From positions 3,536,501 to 3,600,500 of the forward strand of contig NZ_CP029427.2 of NCBI RefSeq assembly GCF_002266465.3: DNA of 64,000 nucleotides, given 5' to 3'. The notes beneath the pieces were generated by a model that worked only from the letters and a program-made list of their open reading frames with translations, searched no databases and was not told where the DNA came from. Source of the DNA: Bradyrhizobium symbiodeficiens (GTDB lineage Bacteria; Pseudomonadota; Alphaproteobacteria; Rhizobiales; Xanthobacteraceae). How positions within the stretch are numbered: the first letter of the stretch is position 1; every line of letters starts with the position of its first letter. This document shows, one piece after another, positions 1 through 9,598 of the stretch. A program made the translations under genes and the position numbers.

Positions 1-268
1 GCGGGTCAATCGAAACGGTATTGCAGCTCTCGTCCGGCGTGCCGGAATCGCGCCCTCGGCTGGGCAAGTCTCGCGGCGCTGGAGTATGGTTACAAGGAAT
101 TCCACGCACCACCCCACTGCTCGTTGAACGCGCTCCCGGGGCGAAATGACGAACAGCAGGAATATTCCAGGTATGGCGGCAATGCCGGCGCAGGGAGCTT
201 CGCTTCCAGTGGACGGCTGCGGTCCCGGCGGCGCTCAATCCTATGACGGGCGCCTGTATCGAGAGGCA
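1..268. other. Leading intergenic stretch, no gene recognised
   Basis: No convincing coding frame was found here apart from an upstream extension of the next gene from an ATG at 146. The extension (41 residues, rich in G and A) looks less like coding sequence than what follows, and the ATG at 269 has a much better ribosome binding site. Confidence 0.4.
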
Positions 269-3200
269 ATGGCAAGGAACAAGTCGCCCCAAGATTACAA
301 TCCGGACTTCGATCGGCGCGGCGTTCAGCAACAGCCGCAGGAATGGGACGACGCCGATTGGGATCCGGATCAGGAGGCGGCCGCGGGCCATCGCGCGCGC
401 CGGCTGTTGTCGCGTTCCAATTCGGGCTTTCATCGCTTCGGCGACGGGTTTCGCAGGGTGCGGCGCTGGCTGGCCGCCGATCGTTGGCTGAAGCGGGTCG
501 CGCTCGTCGTCGGGACCCTCGCCGTCGTCTTCGTCGGCTGCTTCGGGGCGCTGTGGTGGCGGCTCGGTGCCGGCCCCATCAATCTCGATATCGCAACGCC
601 GTGGCTGGCGTCCGCGATCGAGGACAATATCGGTCACGGCAACACGGTCGAGATCGGAGGCACCCAGATCGAGCGCGCCGGCCGGGTCCGCATCGCCGTC
701 CGCATCCGGGACATCATCGTCCGCGATCGCGATCACGCCGTCGTTGCCAGCGCGCCGAAGGCCGAAGTGAAGCTGTCGGGTGCAGGCCTCTTGATGGGGC
801 ACCTGCGCGCCGAAAGTCTCAATCTGGTCGATGCCGAGCTCGCCATCCGCATCGCGCCCGACGGCACCGTCACCGTGTCCGCCGGCGATACCGCAAAGCC
901 GCTGGCAACCGGCGTCGCCTCGAAGAAGGATGCGGGCCTGCCGCCGACATTCCCGCGCAATGGCGTCCCGCCGCCGCCATTCGCCACAGCGCCTGCGAGC
1001 CAGGATCCATCCCAAGCCGCCTCTCAAGGCCCGCCTCAGGCGACGGCGCAGAGCGGCATCCTTCAGGGCCTCGACTGGCTCGACAGTCTGAGCATGACCG
1101 GCCTCGACGGCCAGAACCTCAACGAGATCGGCCTGAAGAACGGCAATCTGATCGTCGACGATCAGCAGCGCGGCAGCAAATGGTCGTTTGAGAACATCAC
1201 GCTCAGCCTGCGCCGGCCGAGCCGCGGCGGCGTCACGCTCAGCCTGGGCGAAGAGGGCGCGCGCCCGTGGATGCTGCGCGCCACGATCGGGCCGGCCGAG
1301 AACGGCGTGCGCTCGGTCGACATCAAGGCCGACAAGCTCTCGACCTCCAACATCCTCCTGGCGCTGCGGGTCAAGGATCTCACCTACACGGCCGACCTGC
1401 CGCTGACGGGCGAGCTCAAGGGCGAGCTCGGCCGTGACGGCGTGCCGACCTTCTTCCGCGGCAAGATTGCGGTCGGCGCCGGCAATATCATCGACACCGA
1501 TACGCCGGACTATCCGATGGCGATCGACCAGGCCGAGATCAACGTCGAGTGGGACGCCAATCGGCGGGTGCTGGTCGCCCCGTTCAAGATCCTGTCGGGC
1601 GCAAACCGTCTGACGCTTCTGGCTCATCTCGAGCCGCCCAACGGCACCGTCAATGACTGGCAGCTCGGCTTCAGCGGCGGTTCGATCCTGCTCGGCGGCA
1701 TCGACAACGAGCCGCCGCTCGTCTTCAACCGCATCGCCGTCGGCTTCCGCTTCGACACCGATCACAAGCGTCTCCTGCTGACGCAGGCCGACATCAGCAA
1801 TGGCGAGATCGGCGTCGCCGGCACCGGTGCCATCGACTATTCCGGCGAGCCGCGGCTGACGCTGGGCTTTGCGGGAACGCCGATGTCGGCCTCCGCGCTG
1901 AAGCGGATGTGGCCGACGCTGGTCGTTCCCGAGTTGCGCGAATGGGTGATCGAGCGGATCGAGCGCGGTACGCTCCAGCGCATCGAGATCGGCGTCAATT
2001 CGCCGACGAAAAACCTTCCCCGCAAGGGGCCGCCGATTCCCGACGACGGCCTCTCGGTCAACATCGTGGCGAGCGGCGTCGCGGTCCGTCCCGTGGACGG
2101 CATGCCTGTCGTGCACGATGCCGATCTGAAGGCGCGCGTGACCGGCCGCACCGCGACCGTGACCATCGGACAGGGCATTGCCGATACGCCCGCCGGCCGC
2201 AAGGTCACGATTTCCGATTTCGTTTTCGAGGTGCCTGACATGGCGCCCAAGCCGTCGCCGTCGCGGACCAGGTTCCGCGTCGACGGACCCGTGCCTGCGG
2301 CGGCCGAGATGCTCTCGAATGATCGCCTGAGTGATCTTTCGTCGACCGTCATCGATCCCAACACCAGCAAGGGGACGTTCACGGCGAACATCCAGCTCGG
2401 CCTCCCGGTCAAGGGCGAGCTGACCAAGGCGGACACGACTTACGCCGTCACCGCCGATCTCAACGGTTTTGCCGCCGACAAGCTGGTGATGAACCAGAAG
2501 CTGGAGGCCAACACTCTCAAGATCGTTGCGAACAACCAGGGCTATCAGGTCAAGGGCGACGTCAAGATCAACGGGCAGGCGGCCTCAATCGACTATCGCA
2601 AGCCCGCCGAGGGCGACGCGGATGTCAGGTTGCAAGCGACGCTGGACGATGCGAGCCGGGCGCGCCTGGGATTCGATCTCGGCCCCGCCGTCAGCGGATC
2701 GTTGCCGATCAAGCTTTCGGGCAAGATCGCCGGCGGTCCCGAGCAGACGACCAAGCTCGGCGTCGAGGCCGACCTGACCTCGGTCAAGCTCGACAATATC
2801 CTTCCGGGCTGGGTCAAGCTGCCGGGCAAGTCCGGCAAGGCCAGCTTCAAGGTCGTGCCGACCGCGCAATCGACGCGTCTGGAAGACATCGTCATCGAAG
2901 GCGGTGGCGCCTCGATCAAGGGTTCGCTCGAAGTCGACGCGAACGGCGATCTCATGAATGCGAACTTCCCGACCTATTCGCCTTCCGATGGCGACAAGGC
3001 CTCGCTGAAGGTGGAGCGCAGCCAGGATGGCGTGGTCAAGGGCACCATGCGCGGCGATGTGTTCGACGGCCGCGGCTTCCTGAAATCGGCGATCTCGGGC
3101 AATTCCAAGGACGAGAAGAACAACAAGTTGAAAAACGTCGATTTCGACATCGACGTGAAACTCGGCGCCGTCGCCGGCTTCAATGGCGAGGCGATGCGCA

Positions 3201-3994
3201 GCGTCGATGCCAAGATGTCGAAACGCAATGGTGCGATCAAGGCGTTCACGCTGAGCGGCAAGATCGGCAAGGACACGCCGGTGGCCGCCGATCTGCGCGG
3301 CGGACGTGCGCAGGGCAGCCGCGAGGTGATCTACCTCCAGACCAACGATGCCGGCGCGCTGCTGCGGTTCACCGACACCTACACCAAGGCGGTCGGCGGC
3401 CAGATGGTGGTGGCGATGGAGCCGCCGACGTCTGAGCCGAACACCTCGCGCGAGGGTCTCATCAATGTTCGCGACTTCATGGTGAAGGGCGAGGCACAGC
3501 TCGAACGCGTTGCCGCCGGCGCGCCCAACGGCACCGGCAGCGGGGTCTCCTTCAGCGCGTTGCGCGCCGAGTTCACGCGGCAGAACGGCGCGCTCACGGT
3601 CCGCGACGGCGTGGTCAAGGGTCCGATGATCGGTGCCACCATCGAGGGCTCGATCGACTATCCCGGCAACCAGGTGTGCATGAGCGGCACCTTCGTGCCG
3701 ATGTACGGCGTCAACAACATCTTCGGCCAGATCCCGCTGTTCGGCATCTTCCTCGGCGGCGGCAACAATGAAGGCTTGATCGGCGTGACCTATGAGGTCG
3801 TCGGAACGCCGTCGGCGCCTGTGATGCGCGTCAATCCAATCTCGGCGATGGCCCCGGGCCTGTTCCGCAAGATCTTCGAGTTCAACACCGGCAAGCAGAA
3901 CTCACCGTTCGAGGAATTCCCCTCGCAGTCGAACGACGGCTCGACCGGCTCGACGCGCCAGCTCTCGAGCGGCTGCACCCTGACGCGGCGGTAG
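269..3994 (+). CDS. AsmA/YhdP-like protein (DUF3971, AsmA-like C-terminal region)
   Basis: A protein of about 1241 residues with a charged N-terminal cytoplasmic segment, one membrane helix at about residues 76-98 (VALVVGTLAVVFVGCFGALW) and a very long periplasmic region. That region has the repetitive beta-rich composition of AsmA-like proteins and the DUF3971 family. Such proteins are thought to bridge inner and outer membranes and move phospholipid (family knowledge); the role here is inferred. The ATG at 269 was chosen because GAGAGG lies at 261-266; an ATG at 146 is also open and would add 41 residues. A proline, alanine and glutamine-rich linker at about residues 225-265 follows the first periplasmic part. 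The gene is followed by a long palindromic repeat and faces the convergent chemoreceptor gene. Confidence 0.8.
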   Translation: MARNKSPQDYNPDFDRRGVQQQPQEWDDADWDPDQEAAAGHRARRLLSRSNSGFHRFGDGFRRVRRWLAADRWLKRVALVVGTLAVVFVGCFGALWWRLGAGPINLDIATPWLASAIEDNIGHGNTVEIGGTQIERAGRVRIAVRIRDIIVRDRDHAVVASAPKAEVKLSGAGLLMGHLRAESLNLVDAELAIRIAPDGTVTVSAGDTAKPLATGVASKKDAGLPPTFPRNGVPPPPFATAPASQDPSQAASQGPPQATAQSGILQGLDWLDSLSMTGLDGQNLNEIGLKNGNLIVDDQQRGSKWSFENITLSLRRPSRGGVTLSLGEEGARPWMLRATIGPAENGVRSVDIKADKLSTSNILLALRVKDLTYTADLPLTGELKGELGRDGVPTFFRGKIAVGAGNIIDTDTPDYPMAIDQAEINVEWDANRRVLVAPFKILSGANRLTLLAHLEPPNGTVNDWQLGFSGGSILLGGIDNEPPLVFNRIAVGFRFDTDHKRLLLTQADISNGEIGVAGTGAIDYSGEPRLTLGFAGTPMSASALKRMWPTLVVPELREWVIERIERGTLQRIEIGVNSPTKNLPRKGPPIPDDGLSVNIVASGVAVRPVDGMPVVHDADLKARVTGRTATVTIGQGIADTPAGRKVTISDFVFEVPDMAPKPSPSRTRFRVDGPVPAAAEMLSNDRLSDLSSTVIDPNTSKGTFTANIQLGLPVKGELTKADTTYAVTADLNGFAADKLVMNQKLEANTLKIVANNQGYQVKGDVKINGQAASIDYRKPAEGDADVRLQATLDDASRARLGFDLGPAVSGSLPIKLSGKIAGGPEQTTKLGVEADLTSVKLDNILPGWVKLPGKSGKASFKVVPTAQSTRLEDIVIEGGGASIKGSLEVDANGDLMNANFPTYSPSDGDKASLKVERSQDGVVKGTMRGDVFDGRGFLKSAISGNSKDEKNNKLKNVDFDIDVKLGAVAGFNGEAMRSVDAKMSKRNGAIKAFTLSGKIGKDTPVAADLRGGRAQGSREVIYLQTNDAGALLRFTDTYTKAVGGQMVVAMEPPTSEPNTSREGLINVRDFMVKGEAQLERVAAGAPNGTGSGVSFSALRAEFTRQNGALTVRDGVVKGPMIGATIEGSIDYPGNQVCMSGTFVPMYGVNNIFGQIPLFGIFLGGGNNEGLIGVTYEVVGTPSAPVMRVNPISAMAPGLFRKIFEFNTGKQNSPFEEFPSQSNDGSTGSTRQLSSGCTLTRR

Positions 3995-4000
3995 CCGAAA

Positions 4001-4092
4001 TCGTCATGCCCGGGCTTGTCCCGGCCATCCACGTAATTTCTTGCTATGGGTACGGAGAACGTGGATGGCCGGGACAAGCCCGGCCACGACGA
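4001..4092. repeat. Palindromic intergenic repeat between convergent genes
   Basis: The arms 4001-4034 and 4059-4092 are inverted copies matching at 32 of 34 positions, with a 24-base loop. The core reads CGGGCTTGTCCCGGCCATCC. It lies between the 3' ends of two convergent genes, a usual place for dispersed REP/BIME-type elements, and could end transcription from both sides by folding (inference). Confidence 0.85.
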
Positions 4093-4118
4093 ATGTTGGG
4101 GAGTTGGGCGTTTGCCCC

Positions 4119-5816
4119 TTACGCCGCGCGCACGCCGGCGAGGAACGTCCCGACTTCGCCGGAGAGCTGTTCGGCCTGCTTGGAGAGGTTGCTGGCTGCG
4201 GCGAGCACCATGCCGGCGGCATTGCCGGTCTCGTTCGCGGCGGTCGAGACGCCGCCGATATTGGTGGTGACTTCCTGGGTGGCTTCCGCAGTCTGCGAGA
4301 CGCTGCGGGCGATCTCGGCGGTGGCGGCGCCTTGCTCCTCGATGGCGGCCCCGATCGAGGTGGCGATGCGGCTGACCTCCTCGATGGTGGCGGTGATACC
4401 GCCGATGGCGTCCACGGCCTCCTTGGTCGCGCCCTGGATCTGCGCGATCTTGTCGCCGATCTCGCGGGTGGCTTCGGCGGTCTGGCTCGCCAGCGACTTC
4501 ACCTCGGAGGCGACGACGGCAAAGCCGCGGCCGGCTTCACCGGCCCGCGCGGCCTCGATGGTGGCGTTGAGCGCGAGCAGGTTGGTCTGAGCGGCGATGC
4601 TGGAGATCAGTTCGGCGACGTGCTCGATCTGCTGGGCGCCGTCCGAGAGCGCGCGCACGATGGTGTCGGTGCGGCGGGCGCTGTCCACGGCGCGGCCCGT
4701 GACTTCGGCGGATTGTGCCACCTGGCGGCTGATCTCGGTGATGGAGGAGGAGAGTTCTTCGGCGGCGGCTGCGACCGTCTGGACGCGCTGGCTGGCTTCG
4801 GTCGCGGCGGTACCGACCACGGCGGCGCGGCGGTTGGTGCCTTCGGCGGTCGACGACATCGACTTGGCGGTGGTTTCCAACTCGCCGGAGCCGGAGGCCA
4901 TCAGGCCGACGAGCTGGCCGACGGAGGCGTCAAAGCGGTCGGCAAGCGAGATCAGCGCATCGCGCTTCTCCTGCTCGGTGCGGGTCTTGGTGGCGACCTG
5001 CTCGGCTTCCAGATTACGCGCCGTCAGCGCGGTCTGCCGGAGCACTTCGAGCGTCTCGGCCATGCGGCCGATCTCGTCGCCGCGATCGGTCTCCTCGACC
5101 GGCTTGTCGATGGCCCCTGCGGAGATCTCCTGCATGCGGTTCTTCTGGCGATCGAGTGCGCTGAGCACGTCGCGGGCGATCAGCCAGGACAGCGTCGCCA
5201 TCAGCAGCATCAGGCCGACGCCGATCGCGGCGAGCTCCAGCGTCAGTGCGCGCACGTCGGCGTCGATGTCGTCGACATAGAGGCCGTAGCTGATGGTCGC
5301 GTTCCAGGGCGCGAATTTGCGCGCGAACACGGTCTTGCGCACGGGTTCGGTCTGGCCGGGGCGGGGATAGAGATAGGAGGTCACGCCGCCCTGCGCGGTC
5401 TCGCTGCCGGCCTTGATGATGGCGTCGGCGATCAGGACACCGTTGGAATCCTTGGCCCCGGTGATCTTGCCTTCCAGCTGCTGGTTGGCGCCGTTCACCA
5501 GGATGGAGGTGTCGGGGTTGTAGACGACGGGGTAGCCCTGGTTGCCGTTGAAGTTCATGCGGCGGCCACGCTGGTGGAATTGGGCCTTGGCGTCGGCCAG
5601 CGTCAGCTTGCCGGCGGTCACCTCTTCCTGAAGCGATTGTGCATAGTTGTAGAGCAGCTCCACCGCAGTCCGCATCTGCTGGACCCGGTCCTCCATCATG
5701 CGGCTCTTGCTGAGGACGGACGATACGCCGATGATGGCCGTGACCGTGAGAGCCGCAAGGCAGACCATGCTGGCAAGCTTGGTGCGGATCGTCAGATGGC
5801 TCAACAGCTTCATCAC
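4119..5816 (-). CDS. Methyl-accepting chemotaxis protein with periplasmic Cache domain
   Basis: A 565-residue transmembrane chemoreceptor. An N-terminal membrane helix (about 14-36) is followed by a periplasmic single-Cache sensor (about 40-190, with the aromatic-rich block SYLYPRPGQTEP), a second helix (about 192-213), a HAMP linker (about 214-268) and a long cytoplasmic signalling coiled coil. The signalling tip reads NLLALNATIEAARAGEAGRG, the invariant CheA/CheW contact region, which makes the family assignment firm. The C-terminus ends VRAA and has no CheR-tethering pentapeptide. The ligand is unknown; Cache domains of this type usually bind small organic acids or amines. No other chemotaxis genes are nearby, so it probably feeds an array encoded elsewhere. 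Confidence 0.93.
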   Translation of the reverse strand: MMKLLSHLTIRTKLASMVCLAALTVTAIIGVSSVLSKSRMMEDRVQQMRTAVELLYNYAQSLQEEVTAGKLTLADAKAQFHQRGRRMNFNGNQGYPVVYNPDTSILVNGANQQLEGKITGAKDSNGVLIADAIIKAGSETAQGGVTSYLYPRPGQTEPVRKTVFARKFAPWNATISYGLYVDDIDADVRALTLELAAIGVGLMLLMATLSWLIARDVLSALDRQKNRMQEISAGAIDKPVEETDRGDEIGRMAETLEVLRQTALTARNLEAEQVATKTRTEQEKRDALISLADRFDASVGQLVGLMASGSGELETTAKSMSSTAEGTNRRAAVVGTAATEASQRVQTVAAAAEELSSSITEISRQVAQSAEVTGRAVDSARRTDTIVRALSDGAQQIEHVAELISSIAAQTNLLALNATIEAARAGEAGRGFAVVASEVKSLASQTAEATREIGDKIAQIQGATKEAVDAIGGITATIEEVSRIATSIGAAIEEQGAATAEIARSVSQTAEATQEVTTNIGGVSTAANETGNAAGMVLAAASNLSKQAEQLSGEVGTFLAGVRAA

Positions 5817-6030
5817 AGCCCCTACGGAATGGTTGTTGTTGCTCGCATGGGTAGCATGAAGTTCTTACCAATCATGAACGTAGGCCTGTGGGCGCCGGCC
5901 GCGCGAAGGACGCCCCGCAGCCTCATGCGCAAGCGTGCAGGCAGAAGGCCATGCATCGCCGCGCGCCTGCATTCTTGCGGGAGGATCTCGCACCGGACTT
6001 TGTTGCTGATCGAGCTCTATCGGAGCGGCA

Positions 6031-6117
6031 ATGAACCGATTCGTTCACCGCCTTGTCATGGCCGTGCTGCTCGTGGCGGCCCTCGTTCTGATCTGGAACG
6101 TGCTGGGGGCGCGCTGA
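6031..6117 (+). CDS. Putative 28-residue single-span membrane peptide
   Basis: A short frame of 28 codons with ATG at 6031, GGAG at 6022-6025 (5 bases before the start) and a perfect 10-bp hairpin terminator only 3 bases after the stop. The peptide starts MNRFVHRL, continues as a hydrophobic run VMAVLLVAALVLIWNVLG, and ends AR. The layout (ribosome binding site, positive N-terminus, one helix, terminator) is that of a real small membrane protein. Its neighbours on both sides lie on the other strand, so it would need its own promoter between 5820 and 6020. Its function is unknown and it has no recognisable family. Confidence 0.6.
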   Translation: MNRFVHRLVMAVLLVAALVLIWNVLGAR

Positions 6118-6119
6118 GT

Positions 6120-6155
6120 CGGCACCGGCAGATCCGCCGGTGCCGTCTTGCTTTC
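6120..6155 (+). terminator. Rho-independent terminator
   Basis: A perfect 10-bp stem CGGCACCGGC / GCCGGTGCCG (6120-6129 and 6136-6145) with a 6-base loop is followed by TCTTGCTTTC. It sits directly after the 28-codon reading frame at 6031-6117 and supports that frame being transcribed on the plus strand. Confidence 0.75.
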
Positions 6156-6196
6156 AGGTTAATTCGCGAGCGCCTCGGCGCCGCGCGAACGTGCCG

Positions 6197-6601
6197 CTAG
6201 TCCTTGCCCATCGCCGCATCGGCGCTGACCGAGCCGCCACCGGCGGCCGACAGATAGAGGCAGGCGAAGCAGAACAGGATCGCAGCGGTGCCGCCATTGA
6301 GCAGCGGCAGGAATACCGGCGTTTCGCCCTTGAGCATGTGGCCCATGAAGTAAGCGAAGGCCATTTCGCCCGCGAGAATGAAAGCGGCGAGGCGGGTGAA
6401 CAGGCCGATCATCAGAAGCGCGCCGAGCACGAGCTCGATCGCGCCTGCCGTCCAGATCAGCGGCGGGATGTTGGCGAAGTAGGGGAGCACCGGGAATTTG
6501 AAGATCTTTGCGACGCCGTACTGGAACAGCAGCAATCCGGTGATGAAGCGAAACAGGCTCAAGAGAACCGGTTGAAAGCGAGTGAGATAAGGAAAGTTCA
6601 T
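6197..6601 (-). CDS. DoxX family membrane protein
   Basis: A 134-residue protein with four predicted membrane helices, typical in size and pattern for DoxX: an N-terminal helix after NFPYLTRF, the GLLLFQYGVAKI segment, the ELVLGALLMIGLF segment and FILAGEMAFAYFMGH. DoxX-family proteins are small inner-membrane proteins linked in some bacteria to redox stress or thiosulfate oxidation; the role here is not known. The start at 6601 was chosen because GGAGGG lies 11 bases upstream. An ATG at 6619 would place the ribosome binding site inside the gene. Monocistronic on the minus strand. Confidence 0.85.
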   Translation of the reverse strand: MNFPYLTRFQPVLLSLFRFITGLLLFQYGVAKIFKFPVLPYFANIPPLIWTAGAIELVLGALLMIGLFTRLAAFILAGEMAFAYFMGHMLKGETPVFLPLLNGGTAAILFCFACLYLSAAGGGSVSADAAMGKD

Positions 6602-6820
6602 TTGGTTTGTGCCCTCCATCCAATGCCCGACTAGGATCGTATTCAGTTCAACCCCGCAAGCGACCCCGCGTCAATTTGCGCTGACATTTTTGTCATATCG
6701 GACAAAACACCGCAGCTCGTCCGTTCACGCCGCTCGCGCCGGATTTTTTTGCTTACGACGTCCGTCCATCATCCGTATTATCCCGGTGACACCGAGGGAT
6801 GCAGGTTACGTTGGGGAGAC

Positions 6821-8113
6821 CTATTCCCGCAAGGCGGGCACGATTAGGAATGGAATCATTCCGAGGATCACGCTCGCTAGCGCGAACACGAGCAGCAGGT
6901 TGTAGCCGTGGGTGAAATCGTGGATGAGGCCGCCGCTCCATGAGCCGAAGGCGGAGCCGAGGCCGCTGCCGATCGAGATGGTGCCGAAAATCGTGCCGAC
7001 GCGCTTGCCGCGAAAGATCTTCATCGCGGTTGCCGTGATCAGCGGGCCGCGAGAGCCCATCATGCTGCCGAAGCAGACGACGAAGCCGGTGAGCAGGATG
7101 ACGTTCGGATAGTACTGAAGCAGCCAGAGCAGGACGATGCCGAGAATCGAGATCGCGTAGCTCAGCAGCACCGACGGCCGGCGCCCGATCAGGCCGTCGA
7201 GCGCGGACACGCCGAGCATTCCGAACACCAGCACGACGCCGGAAAAGCCCCAGGCTGTCGCGGCCTGGAGCGGCGGAAAACCGGCATCGATCAGATAGGC
7301 CACGATCTGGGCGGCGATCGCATACATGCCGACGGCGGTGAAGAAGAAGGTCGAGAACAGCGCCCAGAACGCGTGGTGACGCATGGCGCTCGGAAGCGTC
7401 CAGCCGTGGTCGATGAAGTCGGGATCGCTTCTCTTGGTCACATGCGGCGAGCCGGCCGAAAACATCCGCCAGGGCAGCAGCAGCAGCGGCACCAGCAAGC
7501 CGAGCGCGGCGAAGCCGAACAGCTGGTAGGTCTCACGCCAGCCGAGATGGTCGATCAGGAGCTGCGAGGCCGGCAGCAGCGCCAGCACGCCGCCGCCCAT
7601 CGCCGAATACACCACCGCCATTGCGGTCGGCAGCTTTGGACCGAACCAGCGGCCGAGCAGCATCGAGTTCGGCACATTGCCGATGAAGGCGACGCCGATG
7701 CCGACGCAGAGTCCGATTGAAAGCTGGAATTGCCACAGCGCCTGCGCCTGGCTTGCGATCAGGAAGGCCGCACCGAGCAGGAACAGACCGAGCGCGTAAA
7801 CGATGCGCGGTCCGGAATGGTCGAACAATCGTCCCACCAGCGGCGCGGTCAACCCGCTGATCAGCCAGGTCAGTGAATAGATCGAAACGACCTGCGCGCG
7901 GTCCCAGCCGAAGTTTTCGGAGATCGGTTTGAGGAAGACGGTGAAGCTCTCGCTCAGGCCGCGGCCCAGGACCGCCAGCGTGAAGCACAGCGCGAGCACG
8001 ACGAGCGCGGTGCGCACCGCAGCTTGCTGCGAGCGCTCTGGTTCCATGATCGCTACCGCGGGCGCTTCCTTGGTCGTTTCCTTGGCCGTTTCTCTGGGCG
8101 TGTTCTGATCCAT
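6821..8113 (-). CDS. Major facilitator superfamily transporter
   Basis: A 430-residue protein with 12 predicted membrane helices and an N-terminal cytoplasmic stretch (about 30 residues) rich in T, K and E, made by short imprecise repeats. Helix 2-3 carries the MFS signature region GRLFDHSGPRIV, and the protein ends soon after helix 12 (IPFLIVPALRE). The pattern resembles the monocarboxylate or oxalate/formate antiporter branch of MFS, but the substrate cannot be read from the sequence. It lies just downstream of tyrS on the same strand with about 57 bases between them, so read-through from tyrS is possible. Confidence 0.85.
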   Translation of the reverse strand: MDQNTPRETAKETTKEAPAVAIMEPERSQQAAVRTALVVLALCFTLAVLGRGLSESFTVFLKPISENFGWDRAQVVSIYSLTWLISGLTAPLVGRLFDHSGPRIVYALGLFLLGAAFLIASQAQALWQFQLSIGLCVGIGVAFIGNVPNSMLLGRWFGPKLPTAMAVVYSAMGGGVLALLPASQLLIDHLGWRETYQLFGFAALGLLVPLLLLPWRMFSAGSPHVTKRSDPDFIDHGWTLPSAMRHHAFWALFSTFFFTAVGMYAIAAQIVAYLIDAGFPPLQAATAWGFSGVVLVFGMLGVSALDGLIGRRPSVLLSYAISILGIVLLWLLQYYPNVILLTGFVVCFGSMMGSRGPLITATAMKIFRGKRVGTIFGTISIGSGLGSAFGSWSGGLIHDFTHGYNLLLVFALASVILGMIPFLIVPALRE

Positions 8114-8170
8114 TGCCCGTCAGGGAGCGCGCATCCGTGCGCCCTGACAAGCAGCGAAAAGCTCATACGC

Positions 8171-9433
8171 CTATGCAGGCTTGAGGAGGACGTGCTTCTT
8201 CTTGCCGAGGGAGACTTTGATAGCCCCATCCTTTAGATCAGCCGGGGTGAGCATCTTCATGATGCTTTCGACCGTTTCGTCGTTGATTTTCACGCCACGG
8301 GAATCGATTAAACGGCGAGCTTCGCCGTTCGATCGAACAAGCTTGGTGAGCTGAACAGCAACGATAACGGATAACCCCTCGCCAAACAGATACTTTTGCT
8401 CGTGTTCTGGTATCAAGACCGTAGGTAACGTGTCAGCCGTCGAGCCTTCCTCGAAGGTGCGGCGCGCGGTCTCCGCCGCCTCGTTCGCGGCGTCGCGGCC
8501 GTGCAGCAGCGCGGTCGCTTCGGTGGCGAGCACCTTCTTGGCCTCGTTGATCTCGGATCCGCCGAGCGCCTCGAGCTTCCTGATCTCGGCCATCGGCAGC
8601 GTCGTGAACAGCTTCAGGAACTTGCCGACGTCGGCATCCTCGGTGTTGCGCCAGTACTGCCAGAAATCATAGGGCGAGAACGCGTCGGCGTTGAGCCAGA
8701 CCGCGCCTTGCGCCGTCTTGCCCATCTTGGCGCCCGATGCCGTCGTCAGCAGCGGCGTCGTCAGCGCGAACAGCTGGTGGGTGCCCATGCGGCGGCCGAG
8801 ATCGACGCCCATGATGATGTTGCCCCACTGGTCCGAGCCGCCCATCTGCAATTTGCAGCCGGTGCGCTTGGCGAGCTCGACGAAGTCGTAGGCCTGGCAG
8901 ACCATGTAGTTGAACTCGATGAAGCTCATCTCCTGCTCGCGCTCGAGGCGCAGCCGCACGGAGTCCATGGTCAGCATGCGGTTGACCGAGAAGTGCCGGC
9001 CGACGTCGCGCAGCATCTCGATCCAGTTCAGCCTGGTCAGCCACTCCGCATTGTCGAGCATGATCGCGTCGCTCTTGCCCTCGCCGTAGCGGAGCACCTT
9101 TGCGAACACGCCGCGGATCGATTCCTTGTTGGCCTCGATCTCGGCGACGGTGCGCATCGCGCGCGTCTCGTCCTTGCCGGAGGGATCGCCCACCATGGTG
9201 GTCCCGCCGCCCATCAGCGTGATCGGCTTGTTGCCGGACTCCTGGAGCCAGTGCAGCATCATCATGGTCAGGTAATTGCCGATATGCAGCGAGCGGGCGG
9301 TGCAATCGTAGCCGACATAGGCGGTCGCTTCGCCCTTGGCGGCCAGCGCGTCCAGCCCCTCGAAATCGGAGCATTGGTGGACGAAACCACGTTCCTGCAG
9401 GATATTGAGGAAATCCGATTTAAATGCAGTCAT
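8171..9433 (-). CDS. tyrS: Tyrosine--tRNA ligase
   Basis: Charges tRNA-Tyr with tyrosine in the cytoplasm. The 420-residue length is normal for TyrS. The class I signature HIGN is at residues 50-53 in SLHIGNYLTMMMLHWLQ, and the KMSKS loop appears as KMGKT at about residue 238. A C-terminal S4 RNA-binding domain covers about residues 355-420 (LVRSNGEARRLIDSRGVKIN). The gene is divergent from anmK with about 165 bases between the start codons. This tyrS/anmK divergent arrangement is common in Rhizobiales. Nothing unusual was seen in the active-site motifs. Confidence 0.97.
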   Translation of the reverse strand: MTAFKSDFLNILQERGFVHQCSDFEGLDALAAKGEATAYVGYDCTARSLHIGNYLTMMMLHWLQESGNKPITLMGGGTTMVGDPSGKDETRAMRTVAEIEANKESIRGVFAKVLRYGEGKSDAIMLDNAEWLTRLNWIEMLRDVGRHFSVNRMLTMDSVRLRLEREQEMSFIEFNYMVCQAYDFVELAKRTGCKLQMGGSDQWGNIIMGVDLGRRMGTHQLFALTTPLLTTASGAKMGKTAQGAVWLNADAFSPYDFWQYWRNTEDADVGKFLKLFTTLPMAEIRKLEALGGSEINEAKKVLATEATALLHGRDAANEAAETARRTFEEGSTADTLPTVLIPEHEQKYLFGEGLSVIVAVQLTKLVRSNGEARRLIDSRGVKINDETVESIMKMLTPADLKDGAIKVSLGKKKHVLLKPA

Positions 9434-9598
9434 CTGTCGGCATGCCTGACAATTCTTGGTTTACTGTTTTGGGAGCAATTTAAGGGTCTTCGGTCGGAAC
9501 CCGATTGCTGCCCGCCACTTGGCGCTGTGGCATTATAAGATGTGTCCCTCTGGCACAAGATCGGCATGCTGGAGGGGTATTTTGAGGGCGCTGATCCC

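Noticed and set aside
4041..6200. A 719-residue open frame on the plus strand
   Set aside because: It is the antisense of the chemoreceptor gene. Its product is rich in G, D, A and H with no family motifs, a usual shadow of high-GC coding DNA.
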